NCBI GenBank assembly: GCA_041390825.1 | Contig: JAWKPF010000015.1 | Coordinates: forward strand, 57,632-121,631 | Direction: 5' to 3' | DNA from: Thermomicrobiales bacterium | GTDB lineage: Bacteria > Chloroflexota > Chloroflexia > Thermomicrobiales > UBA6265 | Length of the DNA: 64,000 nucleotides | Shown: piece by piece, positions 8,801 to 17,428 of the stretch | How positions within the stretch are numbered: position 1 is the stretch's first letter | How the letters are laid out: each line of letters begins with the position of its first letter | The notes under the pieces: model-generated | What the model saw: the letters and a program-made list of their open reading frames with translations, nothing else | Databases searched by the model: none | What the model was told of the DNA's origin: nothing | Program-made: the position numbers and the translations under genes

Positions 8801-10813
8801 CTACCCTCGCTCGAGCGACCAGATCGTCCAGTCGCTGTAGAGCGTGTCCACGCCTTCCTGCGCATTTTCAGGGAAGGTGCCGCTCGCCAGCCAGAGGTCA
8901 CCCGCATTCGGTTCCGATGGAATCACGAACGCATCGATGAACTCGCCATTGATCGAGAGATAGCCCGTGCCATCGAGCACCGCGAGGCCGATATCGTTGC
9001 CGCGCGCCTCACCCAGATTGAGGTTGTCGACCGTGCCGGTCAGGATCGGGCGGGCAGTGCCGATGGCAAGCGACCATGTGCCGTCCGACGAGATGACCAG
9101 CCGCATCTGGTTGTCTCCACCGGTGTGCCAGAAGCCGATCACGATATCCCACGGGTGGTCCGGATCTTCGGCGTTGGCCGGATTCGAGAAGCGAACCGTC
9201 GAATAGAAGTTCGAGGTGATCACCCCGGCGCTGGCGATATCGAGCGAGCCAATTGCTTGCGTCAGCGTCCCGGAGTCCGGTCCGGAAAGCGGATCTTGTC
9301 CCCCGGTGGACTCCACGATCTCGTCGAACGTTGTCGCTTCATCGGCAGTGGATTCCACGGTCGCTTCCTCTGCGACCGGAGACTCCTCGACGACGTCGGT
9401 TTCCTCTGGCACCGGCGACGCGGTGGCAGTGGGCGCCATTTCTGGTTGGGTGGGCTCCCCTGCGGCATCGCCAAGCGCCCACACCGTCGCGTCAGTGACA
9501 TCCAACACGGTGACATCCCCGGAGGCCGTGCCGATCACCGACAGGCGGCCAGCATCCGGCCAGAGTGAAAGATCGAGCTGCGACGCGAATTCGCCGTTGA
9601 CCGTGAGATAACCCGTTTCTCCAGCGGCGATCAGCTCGATGGTGTTTGTCGAACCCGGATCGGTGTTCAGGTTCTCGACCAGCCCGGCCGCGCGCACCTG
9701 CTCGGTGCCATGTGTGAGCAACCAGGCGCCATCGGACGAGATCAGCAGGATGCCACCCAACCCGTCGATCTGCCGGAAGGCATAGCCCGCCGCCCAATCG
9801 CCTTCGGGCACCGTGAACGACGATGCAGCCACGAAATCGAGCACGTCCTCGCTCGCCGTCAGGTCGGTCGTTCCGCTTTCCGGTCCATAGATCGGATCAT
9901 TGGCGCTTGCCTGGCCGCGCAACTGGTCGGCGGCAGCGGCAAGTCCCGTGCGGTCAAAAATAGCCGCCTGCGAAGCAGGCGCTTCGGTCGGCTCGGCGGT
10001 CGGTTCCTGCGTTGGCGCTTCGGTCGGAGCTTCGGTCGGCGCCTCGGTTGGCTCCTCCGTGGCTTCCTCGCTGGCTTCGGCGGTGGCATCGGCCGAGGGC
10101 TCTTCGGTGGGCTCCTCGACCGGTTCTGGCGTCGCCTCTGGCGTGACCGAGATATCGCTCTCCGGAACCGAAACAATCAGATTCTCGAAGTCCGCGGAGA
10201 CTGGCCCAGCGCTGAGCTGATAGACCCCGGCGCCAAACGCGAAGCTCCCCTGATCGTAGGTCGCATCGGTGACAGAGACGATTTCTTGCCCGTCCATGCG
10301 GCCGGTCAATTGATCGCCATTGCAGCTGAACTCGATGCGGAACGGACCTGCGCTGGGATCGCCTTCGAGCCCGACATTCGCAATGCGCGTGTTCCCGTCC
10401 GGGCTCAACAACCAGACGGCCGCGACTTGCGCCAGCGGGCGAATCTCCAGTTTGTAGCCAGTCTCGTCGCGCACGCGACAAGCGAGGAAGAGATAGTGCC
10501 CGTTGGAATCCTCAGAACCGGTCAGCGACGCATCGATGGCAATCGTTCCATTGGAAAACTCACCCGGCACTGGCACGGTGAGATCGCCGGCAAAGTCATC
10601 GGCGAACGCATCGATCTCGTATCCGCCATCGTCATAATCGAACCGAAGATCCGGATCGTCCGAACCCTCTTGCAACACCCCGGCAGAGGGATCGTCGAAG
10701 TTGTCCTCGATGACAACAACCTCTCCCTCGGGCTGGGCAAACGCAACGGCGGGAAGCGCCGGGACCAGCATGATCGCGGCGACCAACAGCCGAATCAGCA
10801 ATCTCGTTGGCAT
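8801..10813 (-). CDS. Large secreted protein with three jelly-roll-like domains and Glu/Pro/Thr linkers
   Basis: 670 residues. The first ~26 residues are a Sec signal peptide (LLIRLLVAAIMLVPALPAVA, cleavage near AFA-Q). Three similar ~160-residue beta-rich domains follow; each ends in a pattern like DNLNxxxGxxNxIxLxxxDGTGYLSINGEF (seen around residues 395-420 and 610-640), reminiscent of LamG or DUF1080-type sandwich domains. Domains 1 and 2 are joined by a linker at ~225-285 made of EEPTEAPTEAPTEAPT-like repeats; a second acidic linker sits at ~455-495. No membrane anchor is visible at the C-terminus. AAGGAG lies eight bases before the ATG. Probably an extracellular carbohydrate-binding or adhesive protein, by inference. 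Confidence 0.8.
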   Translation of the reverse strand: MPTRLLIRLLVAAIMLVPALPAVAFAQPEGEVVVIEDNFDDPSAGVLQEGSDDPDLRFDYDDGGYEIDAFADDFAGDLTVPVPGEFSNGTIAIDASLTGSEDSNGHYLFLACRVRDETGYKLEIRPLAQVAAVWLLSPDGNTRIANVGLEGDPSAGPFRIEFSCNGDQLTGRMDGQEIVSVTDATYDQGSFAFGAGVYQLSAGPVSADFENLIVSVPESDISVTPEATPEPVEEPTEEPSADATAEASEEATEEPTEAPTEAPTEAPTQEPTAEPTEAPASQAAIFDRTGLAAAADQLRGQASANDPIYGPESGTTDLTASEDVLDFVAASSFTVPEGDWAAGYAFRQIDGLGGILLISSDGAWLLTHGTEQVRAAGLVENLNTDPGSTNTIELIAAGETGYLTVNGEFASQLDLSLWPDAGRLSVIGTASGDVTVLDVTDATVWALGDAAGEPTQPEMAPTATASPVPEETDVVEESPVAEEATVESTADEATTFDEIVESTGGQDPLSGPDSGTLTQAIGSLDIASAGVITSNFYSTVRFSNPANAEDPDHPWDIVIGFWHTGGDNQMRLVISSDGTWSLAIGTARPILTGTVDNLNLGEARGNDIGLAVLDGTGYLSINGEFIDAFVIPSEPNAGDLWLASGTFPENAQEGVDTLYSDWTIWSLERG

Positions 10814-10953
10814 GAAAAACGCTCCTTACGGCGAGAACGTCGCGGGGAGCCGCGGGGACTCCCAGTCACTACTGACCTTAGCCTGCGGCGCGTTCCTGAG
10901 CAAGAGCTGGGAGAAAGGTTGGGGTCCGCCGGGATTGCGGTCCGGATTTCTGA

Positions 10954-10980
10954 GGCCGGAGTCCGGAGAACGATTGGCTG
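10954..10980. repeat. Dispersed intergenic element GGCCGGAGTCCGGAGAACG, copy 1
   Basis: This short element sits in the 223-base gap between the divergent secreted-protein gene and the MidA-type gene. Nearly the same bases recur at 62880-62905, again intergenic, where TCCGGAG is duplicated once. The core contains the palindrome CTCCGGACTCCGG-like GGAGTCCGG unit. It has no evident coding role. Confidence 0.5.
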
Positions 10981-11000
10981 CGGTTCGGCAAGGTGTTGGC

Positions 11001-11033
11001 TGGACACCGGGCACTCGACACTGGACACTGATA
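11001..11033. repeat. Degenerate heptamer array (CTGGACA-type) next to a start codon
   Basis: Reading from 11001 in steps of seven gives CTGGACA, CCGGGCA, CTCGACA, CTGGACA, CTGAT: about 4.7 degenerate units. It ends three bases before the ATG at 11037 and replaces any obvious ribosome-binding site. Related period-7 arrays occur at 23554, 42873 and 44139. Confidence 0.55.
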
Positions 11034-11036
11034 TTC

Positions 11037-12179
11037 ATGACCGAATCGTCTCTCCTCTCTTCCATCATCCATGGCGCTATCGAGGCTTCGCCGAATGGCG
11101 CAATCACGCTCGCCCAGTACATGTCGCTGGCGCTGTATCACCCGGAATACGGGTACTACCAACGAGAGCGGTTGGCTCCGGGCCGCACGGGAGACTTCCT
11201 GACGTCTCCGGAAGCTTCTCCCTATTTCGGGTTGACGGTGGCCCGGCAACTCATCGAGGTGTGGGACCGGCTCGGGCAACCGAAGACCTGGGAGATCCGC
11301 GAGTACGGCGCCGGCACTGGCGTGCTTGCCTACGACATTCTGGCCGGGATTGCGCATGACGCGCCCGAAGCCATGGACGGACTGGGCTATCGGTTGGTGG
11401 AGTCGAATCCTTTTCGCCGCGCCGAAGCGATGGCGGCGATGACCGACGCTGGACTGGGCGATCGTGTCTCGATCTCTGAGCCGGACGATCCGTTGCCGTC
11501 GTTCACCGGTGTGTTGCTCGGCAACGAAGTGGCCGACGCGTTTCCCGCGCACCGGTTGGTGGTCAGGGACGGCGAGTTGCAAGAGTGTTTCGTGACACAG
11601 ACCGGCAACGGTTTCGACTGGGTCGAAGGATCGCGTTCGGAGAGCGTCGCGAGCTTGCCCGAGGTCGAGGCGCTCGCTGGCACGTTGCCAAATGGATCGA
11701 TCCTGGAAGTCAGTCCCGCCGCGATGATGTGGTTCGAGCGGGCGGCAACCCTGCTCGAACGTGGGTTGGCGCTCATCATCGACTACGGGTACAAAGCGGA
11801 AACCCTTTATGCGGCGCACCGGTTGGACGGGACGCTGCGTTCCTATCGCGGACAGCAGGTAAGCGACGATCCCTTCCGCTCTCCCGGGGAGGTCGACCTC
11901 ACCACCCATGTCGATTTTTCTGCGCTGGAACGCGCGGGAATGCGCGCCGGTTTGGAGCCGGCTGGGTTCACGAACCAGGGAGACTTTCTGTCGCATCTGG
12001 GAATGGGGATGTTCCTCGTCGATCTCCAACACGAACCTGGCGTCACCACCGAAGACTATCTCTCGGCCAAGGCGGCGATCTTTCGCTTGATCGAACCAGG
12101 TGGACTGGGACGATTCGGAGTGATGGGGATGACGCGCGGTCTCGATCTCGACCCGCCGTTGACCGGGTTTCGACAGTAA
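11037..12179 (+). CDS. SAM-dependent methyltransferase, MidA/NDUFAF7 family (COG1565)
   Basis: 380 residues from the ATG at 11037; the frame is open upstream but that sequence is intergenic repeat. The family signatures appear in order: YMSLALYHPEYGYYQRER, GDFLTSPEASPYFGLTVARQ, the SAM-binding EYGAGTGVLAYDILAG, then VLLGNEVADAFPAHRLVVRD, and LALIIDYGYKAE followed by TLRSYRGQQVSDDPF. In mitochondria this family methylates an Arg of a complex I subunit. In bacteria the substrate is usually unassigned, so complex I maturation is only a suggestion. A heptamer repeat lies where a Shine-Dalgarno would be. The next gene follows 36 bases on. Confidence 0.87.
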   Translation: MTESSLLSSIIHGAIEASPNGAITLAQYMSLALYHPEYGYYQRERLAPGRTGDFLTSPEASPYFGLTVARQLIEVWDRLGQPKTWEIREYGAGTGVLAYDILAGIAHDAPEAMDGLGYRLVESNPFRRAEAMAAMTDAGLGDRVSISEPDDPLPSFTGVLLGNEVADAFPAHRLVVRDGELQECFVTQTGNGFDWVEGSRSESVASLPEVEALAGTLPNGSILEVSPAAMMWFERAATLLERGLALIIDYGYKAETLYAAHRLDGTLRSYRGQQVSDDPFRSPGEVDLTTHVDFSALERAGMRAGLEPAGFTNQGDFLSHLGMGMFLVDLQHEPGVTTEDYLSAKAAIFRLIEPGGLGRFGVMGMTRGLDLDPPLTGFRQ

Positions 12180-12215
12180 ACTGGCCACCTGAGATTCGAT
12201 CCAGACGGAGCAGGC

Positions 12216-12650
12216 ATGAGCGAGCAGGGTGGAACGGTACTGATCCTTACCGGCGAGGCAATGTGGCCCGACCGAGTCAATGCCCGCTGGCCAGGGGTCC
12301 AGTTCAAAGCACGGGCACGATTCGATGCCGGGGACGCCTCCCGGCCAGAAGCCTTTGCGACCCTCGATTCACCAGCAATTTGGGGAGTGCTCGTCGCAGC
12401 GCCGCTCGAGGCACGCTACGGCGAGTCGATCGCGACCATCACCGATCAGGGTGAAACGGTCATGGCCCAGTTCGACGCCGGCGAGCTCCTGGCGGGCGAT
12501 CCGGAAGGTGTGGTGGCAGCCGCCAAATACTGGGAGCTCCCCTGGCGCTATGTTGGGGCGTTGCGGGACGCGGCCGCAGCAACCGGAATCGAGATTTTGG
12601 ACGAGGATCCGCGTGACGACGCGGTGGTCGCCTCGGGTGAGGACGAGTAG
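12216..12650 (+). CDS. Conserved-looking hypothetical protein
   Basis: A 144-residue acidic protein with no signal peptide or membrane segment. It has alternating strand/helix patterning (TVLILTGEAMWPDRV; WGVLVAAPLEARYGESIATI; ELPWRYVGALRDAAAATGIE) and a very acidic tail (DEDPRDDAVVASGEDE). I do not recognise the family. GGAG lies five bases before the ATG. It runs in the same direction as the MidA-type gene and is probably co-transcribed with it. Confidence 0.65.
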   Translation: MSEQGGTVLILTGEAMWPDRVNARWPGVQFKARARFDAGDASRPEAFATLDSPAIWGVLVAAPLEARYGESIATITDQGETVMAQFDAGELLAGDPEGVVAAAKYWELPWRYVGALRDAAAATGIEILDEDPRDDAVVASGEDE

Positions 12651-12716
12651 TTCGCAAACGGGCCAGTACAATTCGCTCACGTCCGGTGCATTACCGGCGC
12701 CTGGAGCCTGGTGTTC

Positions 12717-15110
12717 ATGCCTCGTCGTGCATTTCCAACAATGTTGCTTGTCGCCCTGTTGAGCGCGCTGCTGGCCGGTGGGCACGCCATGCCGGCAACG
12801 GCCCAGGATGGAGAGGGAACTCCGCCCGTCGAAGAACAGGCGCCACTGACTGGATGGTTGCAGGTCTCGGCGCTGAGCTGCACCGGTGGAGGCGACCCCG
12901 GCGTCGTTTCGATCCTGCTGGCGGCGGAATATGTGCCATCCGGCGAGTGCATCGACGGGTATCAGGCGCTGCTGATCGACGGCATCGACTACGGGCCGGC
13001 GGCGCCCTATCTCGAGCTTCAGCTCGACGCGGGCATTCACAATCTCTACGATCCGGTTTCCGGCGCCTCACGAGATGTCGAAGTCTTTGCGGATGGCGCG
13101 ACGCAGGTCATCGTCATCGCGTTCTCCGCCGCCGAGCCAACAGTCGAACCAACCGTCGAGCCCGCCGCGGACGCAATCACCAGCGGGTTGACGGTCGTGG
13201 CGCACTCTTGCAAGCCAGACATCCAGTACGTCGACCAACTTTGGGCGCTGGGCAACGTCACCGACCGCATGAACGCCTGCCCGGCAATGACGCTGCCCGG
13301 GTTCCCTTCTCCTGGCGGAACCGTGAACGGCGGCGAGCAGTATTTCGACTTCACGCTCACTCCTGCAGTTGGGGATGCGCAGTCTCTGACTGGAAACGGT
13401 TCATTTGTATCCGACGCGTTCTGCGAAAGCACGGTCGGCCCGCTCGACAACGACCCGACGAACGATCGCTGCGTCAGCACGTCCGGCTTTGCCTTCCAAT
13501 TGCCCGAAGGGCCGATCGCGCTCGATCTGACATCGGTTCCCGATTTGATGAGCTATGTGGCGGCTGAGACAGGAAGCGAAGCGGACGCTGGCATCATCAC
13601 TGCCTCCGACCCCTCGAGCTGGCATCTGAGCCTCGATACCAGCCTGCGCGGGACCGAACAGCCAGTCGTCCATCTCTACTACCTGAATCCACCCCGCGTG
13701 AACGTGGTCATGCATCTCTGTGGCGCCGAAATCGGCTCGAGTGACGGTCTGAACGCGCTCGGGAGCCTGGCGGCGCAACTCCTGACGTGCCCTGCGGTGG
13801 CGCGCGCGGAGGATGGGGGCAGCGCCGACTTCAGCGTGACCGTCGCCGATGGCAATTGGGGCGCGCGCGATCTCTACGGGGCTTGGCTCGAATGGACGGC
13901 AACCTGCGAATCGGATATTGGCGATTGGGACGGTGATGGCGGCAACAACGCCTGTGTCGATGCCCCCACCTACCGATTCGACCAAACCGCGCTCGGATAT
14001 GTCGCTGTCACGCTGAACTGGGTGCCCGCTGGCTACACCTTCGGCGGGGCGAACAGTCAGGAAGGTGGTGTCATCTCTGCCATCGACCTGGCGACGGCCA
14101 CGGTTTCGCTCGACACGACCTACGATGGCGATGTGACGGTCCACCTCTTTGCAATTCCCCAGGCGCCGGAGCCGACGTCGACCTCGACCTCGATTTCGAC
14201 CTCGACAGCGGTCCCGACCAATACCGCCTCGCCCACGCGCACCACTACCCCTGTTCCGCCCTCAGCCACGGCGACACGCACCGCGACGACGCCGGCCTCG
14301 ACCAGCACACCGACCCGGACGCATACCGCAACGGCCACGACTGGACCCAGCACATCTACCGCAACATCGGTCCCGCCGAGCGCAACCGCCACGGAACAGT
14401 CGGGATCGACCACCGGAAGTGGCACGTTGACTGTTGTGGCGCTCTACTGCCTGACCTCCAGCGGAACATCGGTGGTCGCACTCGCGCCGGGGGCGTCGGC
14501 CACGGCATCCGATCTGGGCGGTTCGAGTTGCTTTGCCGGTGACGCGTCCGTGCAAATCACCTATGCCAGTGGCGAATCGGTGCCCGCCTTCAAGCTCGGC
14601 CGGGACGGCGTCGAATCGATTCAGAACATTCCGGCCGCGTCGGGCTCACTGCACACGTTGACCGAGCAACTGACTGGCCAGGGCGCCGCCTTTGCGATCG
14701 AACCGAATACCGTCACACGCGTGATTGTGAAATACGGCGCCGGCACCTCCATGGTCGAGGAAGGGGTGACATCGACTTCGGGAGGTCCGAACGGAAGCGG
14801 CTCGGGCGGCACAGGAACGGGCGGGACCGGATCGACGACCGGCGACCTCGTCACCGACGAGCTCATCGGCGACGAGGGAGGATTCTTTGGCAGCTCCTAC
14901 TCCGCGGTGTCGTACACATCGCTCGTCGTCGAGGATGTCGATGCCAAGGCGGTGGCCAGTGTGACCGACGCCAAGAGTCTCCCGGGCGTCGGCGTCTGGC
15001 CCGGAGCATCGATGCGCCAATACCTGGTGCTGCTTGCGGCGCTCGGGGTCATCCTGTCTGCTCTGGCGGTAACCGCGCGTCGCACGTCTGGCACGTCACA
15101 CGAGCGCTGA
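12717..15110 (+). CDS. Secreted multi-domain surface protein with variant sorting signal (LPGVG)
   Basis: About 797 residues. The signal peptide is MPRRAFPTMLLVALLSALLA..., cleaved near ATA-Q. Several related Cys-containing beta domains each open with a strand ending in Cys: LQVSALSC, LTVVAHSC, VNVVMHLC, LTVVALYC. A Thr/Ser/Pro linker (residues ~480-570) precedes the last domain, then a Gly/Ser/Thr spacer. The C-terminus has LPGVG at bases 14979-14993, a hydrophobic helix (YLVLLAALGVILSALAV) and a basic tail (ARRTSGTSHER): the layout of a sortase signal but with Val instead of Thr. GTG at 12711 is an alternative start; GGAG is at 12703. Probably wall-associated; function otherwise unknown. 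Confidence 0.8.
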   Translation: MPRRAFPTMLLVALLSALLAGGHAMPATAQDGEGTPPVEEQAPLTGWLQVSALSCTGGGDPGVVSILLAAEYVPSGECIDGYQALLIDGIDYGPAAPYLELQLDAGIHNLYDPVSGASRDVEVFADGATQVIVIAFSAAEPTVEPTVEPAADAITSGLTVVAHSCKPDIQYVDQLWALGNVTDRMNACPAMTLPGFPSPGGTVNGGEQYFDFTLTPAVGDAQSLTGNGSFVSDAFCESTVGPLDNDPTNDRCVSTSGFAFQLPEGPIALDLTSVPDLMSYVAAETGSEADAGIITASDPSSWHLSLDTSLRGTEQPVVHLYYLNPPRVNVVMHLCGAEIGSSDGLNALGSLAAQLLTCPAVARAEDGGSADFSVTVADGNWGARDLYGAWLEWTATCESDIGDWDGDGGNNACVDAPTYRFDQTALGYVAVTLNWVPAGYTFGGANSQEGGVISAIDLATATVSLDTTYDGDVTVHLFAIPQAPEPTSTSTSISTSTAVPTNTASPTRTTTPVPPSATATRTATTPASTSTPTRTHTATATTGPSTSTATSVPPSATATEQSGSTTGSGTLTVVALYCLTSSGTSVVALAPGASATASDLGGSSCFAGDASVQITYASGESVPAFKLGRDGVESIQNIPAASGSLHTLTEQLTGQGAAFAIEPNTVTRVIVKYGAGTSMVEEGVTSTSGGPNGSGSGGTGTGGTGSTTGDLVTDELIGDEGGFFGSSYSAVSYTSLVVEDVDAKAVASVTDAKSLPGVGVWPGASMRQYLVLLAALGVILSALAVTARRTSGTSHER

Positions 15111-15149
15111 CCAACCTCGCTTCCACGACTCGGCATTCATCTTGACCCG

Positions 15150-15179
15150 GAACGTGGCGGCCTGTGTGCCGCCACGTTC
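15150..15179. terminator. Bidirectional terminator-like hairpin
   Basis: A perfect 12-bp stem (GAACGTGGCGGC / GCCGCCACGTTC) with a 6-base loop lies in the 81-base gap between two convergent genes (ends at 15110 and 15192). There is no T-run on either side, so efficient intrinsic termination is not certain, but the position and stem strength fit a shared terminator. Confidence 0.6.
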
Positions 15180-15191
15180 AGAGCGGCCGTC

Positions 15192-16475
15192 CTACGGGAT
15201 CTGATCGACCTGCTGGCGACGGCGCGAGCGGAAGAGCGCGTTGTGGACCGCCTGCTTGCGCGTTGGTTCGGAAAGAGGAGCCGCGGCATCGAAAGCTGCA
15301 TAGTCCCGCGCCTCATCGCGCAGGCGGAGTACTTCCTCGGTTGCCGGCGCGCTCATGAGCCGGGAAAAGGCGTCTTGCAACAGCTCGCGGGACTCGGCGT
15401 AGTGGCCGGACCGGTCGAGTTCCATCGCGCGACGCTGGTCGCGCGCGGATCGCAACACCGCGCTCTGTGCAACGACTTCATCGGCAACTGGCATTGCGCT
15501 CCAGACCCGATCGTCGACCACCGTCAGCGACGAGACAGCGCCAACGTCTGTGCGCCGTTGATGCCGGGACGCATCGGTCCAGCGCACCGACAGCTCGAAC
15601 GGCAGCCGCGTGTCGAGGCGTAGATCGCCTCCAGTCACCTCGAACATGAGCACCACTTCGTCATTCGCAGAGAGGTCATCGACCGCGATGTCGAAGCGAT
15701 GGCCGTTTCGCTCGACCGGGAAGGGGCTCAAGAGCTCGCCATGCGTCCCCTCAGGGAGCTGGAGCCGCAGATTGATGCGAGTGGCGGTGATTGCGGTCAA
15801 CCGGTCGAGCTCGCGCTCGAAGGTGCGCGCAAGCTGGGACGCCGATTCGACGTACGCGAAGTTGCCGCCGCCCGCTTCGGACATGGCCGAAAGGAGCCCT
15901 TCGTCGAAGTTGTGTCCCATGCCGAGCGCGGTGGTCGTGATACCGCGTTTGCGAAGCTCGGAGGCATGCCGGACGAACGCGGAAACGGAGGTCTCCCCCT
16001 GATTCGCCAGTCCATCGGTCAGCACGATAGCGCGGCGCACGCGATCGGGCGCGTTCGCCGATTCGTACCGGGCAAGCTCGCGGCACCCCATGAGCCAGCC
16101 ACCGCAAAGATCGGTCGAGCCGCGTGCCGTCACGCGGCCAAGCGATTGCCGCAAGTTGTTGCGCTGCCGTGCGTCCACATCGCCAAGCCGGTGCAGGAGA
16201 TCGATGTGATCGTCGAACACCACCAGTGCGGCGCGATCGCGCTGATCGAGCATCCCGACGGCCTGGCTGACCGCTTGTTTGGCGAGCTCGATCGGTCGTC
16301 CCGCCATCGATCCAGAACGGTCGATGACGAACGCAAGATCGATCGGCGGCCGCAAAGCCCCTGAACGCGCTGCTCCTGGCGCAACGATGCGGATCATCAG
16401 GGTCGCGGTTCCATCACACGCGGTGAGCGCCGGGCGATCCCAGCATGTCTCGATTTGAAGAGTCGATTCGGTCAC
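15192..16475 (-). CDS. von Willebrand factor A domain protein
   Basis: 427 residues from the GTG at 16475, which has AGGAGG five bases upstream. The frame is open for another ~800 bases, but that stretch overlaps the MerR gene in another frame and is not coding. The vWA domain is intact with a full MIDAS: DLAFVIDRSGSMAGRP (DxSxS), the Thr in GRVTARGSTDLCGG and the Asp in AIVLTDGLANQGE. A beta-rich region follows (RINLRLQLPEGTHGE), then a helical C-terminus rich in Arg/Glu. No signal peptide is seen, so it is probably cytoplasmic, like bacterial YfbK/CoxE-type proteins that bind partners through the metal site. It lies 158 bases downstream of the MerR gene on the same strand. Confidence 0.85.
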   Translation of the reverse strand: MTESTLQIETCWDRPALTACDGTATLMIRIVAPGAARSGALRPPIDLAFVIDRSGSMAGRPIELAKQAVSQAVGMLDQRDRAALVVFDDHIDLLHRLGDVDARQRNNLRQSLGRVTARGSTDLCGGWLMGCRELARYESANAPDRVRRAIVLTDGLANQGETSVSAFVRHASELRKRGITTTALGMGHNFDEGLLSAMSEAGGGNFAYVESASQLARTFERELDRLTAITATRINLRLQLPEGTHGELLSPFPVERNGHRFDIAVDDLSANDEVVLMFEVTGGDLRLDTRLPFELSVRWTDASRHQRRTDVGAVSSLTVVDDRVWSAMPVADEVVAQSAVLRSARDQRRAMELDRSGHYAESRELLQDAFSRLMSAPATEEVLRLRDEARDYAAFDAAAPLSEPTRKQAVHNALFRSRRRQQVDQIP

Positions 16476-16633
16476 TGTCACCTCCTGTTCGAATGCGGGG
16501 ATGGGCAAGCCTGGCCGGGCGCATGGATGACACCGGGCGAATGGGACGGTTCCCGCGGATTGTTGGTCGATAGTTCGTTTCCCGGCGGCCGGGGAGATGC
16601 TCTCGGTTTGCTCGATCGCAAACGGTGAATCTG

Positions 16634-17206
16634 CTAGTCGACGACTTTCCTGGCCCAGTCGACGAGCCAGTCGACTTGTTCCCTGCGCCGATCGTAGAGG
16701 TCGTCCCGCACGAGCAGTTCGACTCCGTCGGCAATGTCGATCTTGCGCCAGCGCGCGGCATCCACGCGCCGCGTTGCGTGATCCTCGCGAATGGCTCCGC
16801 GCCTGAAACTCGCGCGAGACTGACCCCGCTCCAGCGCGGCGTCGATGTACGAAAGCGCGTCGTAGGACGCTGCCGGTTCCTCGAAGGCGAACGCTGCGGC
16901 CGCAGGCGACGCGTCCGCCGCTTCGTGCAGAGCAGCGCCCTCCTCGGCAGCGATCATCCGCTCGATCTCCGCGTCGTCGAGTCCGGAAAGCGCCTTCCGG
17001 ATCTCCTTTAGCGGCAGGTAGCGGTCTTTCAGCAGCCCGATGGCGCGCAACCGGTTCAGATGCGATTGGGTGTAGTGGCTCTGCGGCCCGGCCCCAACTG
17101 GAGCGGGCAGCAGCCCTTCGCCAATGTAGTAACGAATGGTCCGGATCGAGACACCTGCCGAAGTGGCCAGCTCCTGCAAGGTGTATTGGCGCTCGCCGGT
17201 ATCCAT
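16634..17206 (-). CDS. MerR-family transcriptional regulator
   Basis: 190 residues from the ATG at 17206. GTG at 17215 is a good alternative because AAAGG lies six bases before it. The N-terminus is a classic MerR winged helix: YTLQELATSAGVSIRTIRYY, then GEGLLPAPVGAGPQSHYTQ and HLNRLRAIGLLKDRYLPLKE. A long, partly charged C-terminal region follows, without the Cys pattern of metal sensors, so the effector is unknown. Its own promoter has perfect -10 and -35 boxes with a dyad between them (17238-17266), which suggests autoregulation. The vWA gene downstream is the likely co-regulated partner. Confidence 0.88.
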   Translation of the reverse strand: MDTGERQYTLQELATSAGVSIRTIRYYIGEGLLPAPVGAGPQSHYTQSHLNRLRAIGLLKDRYLPLKEIRKALSGLDDAEIERMIAAEEGAALHEAADASPAAAAFAFEEPAASYDALSYIDAALERGQSRASFRRGAIREDHATRRVDAARWRKIDIADGVELLVRDDLYDRRREQVDWLVDWARKVVD

Positions 17207-17237
17207 TCCTGCCACGCAGACCTTTCTCGCAGTACGA

Positions 17238-17266
17238 ATTATAACAGTGCGACGTACCACTGTCAA
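17238..17266 (-). promoter_or_regulatory. Consensus sigma-70 promoter with MerR-type operator dyad in the spacer
   Basis: Read on the minus strand: TTGACA (17266-17261), exactly 17 bases, TATAAT (17243-17238). Both hexamers match the consensus perfectly, a striking AT-rich patch in this GC-rich DNA. The spacer region carries an imperfect 20-bp dyad, 17244-17263, with perfect 6-bp outer arms ACAGTG / CACTGT and ACGT at its centre. MerR proteins characteristically bind dyads between -35 and -10. The first MerR codon is about 30 bases past the -10. Confidence 0.8.
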
Positions 17267-17428
17267 GATAGCTTCGCTGGTTCATGTGAGCGCAGCTTCG
17301 CCGACCCGGTTCGAAGCTCCACTGCGATGATCGGTGCTTCGATCCGCGTGTCTCGCACGTGTTTCCCGGTGCTACACTCGGCTCCCATCTGGCACCCTTT
17401 GCTCGCCGAATGGAAGGAACTCATCCGC

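Noticed and set aside
8132..11359. Long plus-strand reading frames (478 and 549 residues) opposite the dehydratase and secreted-protein genes
   Set aside because: They are antisense shadows: Arg/Gly/Asp-biased, no family motifs, poor starts. The minus-strand genes there have strong motifs and Shine-Dalgarno sites.
15192..17285. A single 697-residue minus-strand reading frame covering both the vWA domain and the MerR region
   Set aside because: AGGAGG-GTG at 16475 starts the vWA protein cleanly, and the upstream part lies over the MerR gene in another frame with Arg-rich, unprotein-like sequence. It is read-through of a GC-rich frame, not a fusion.
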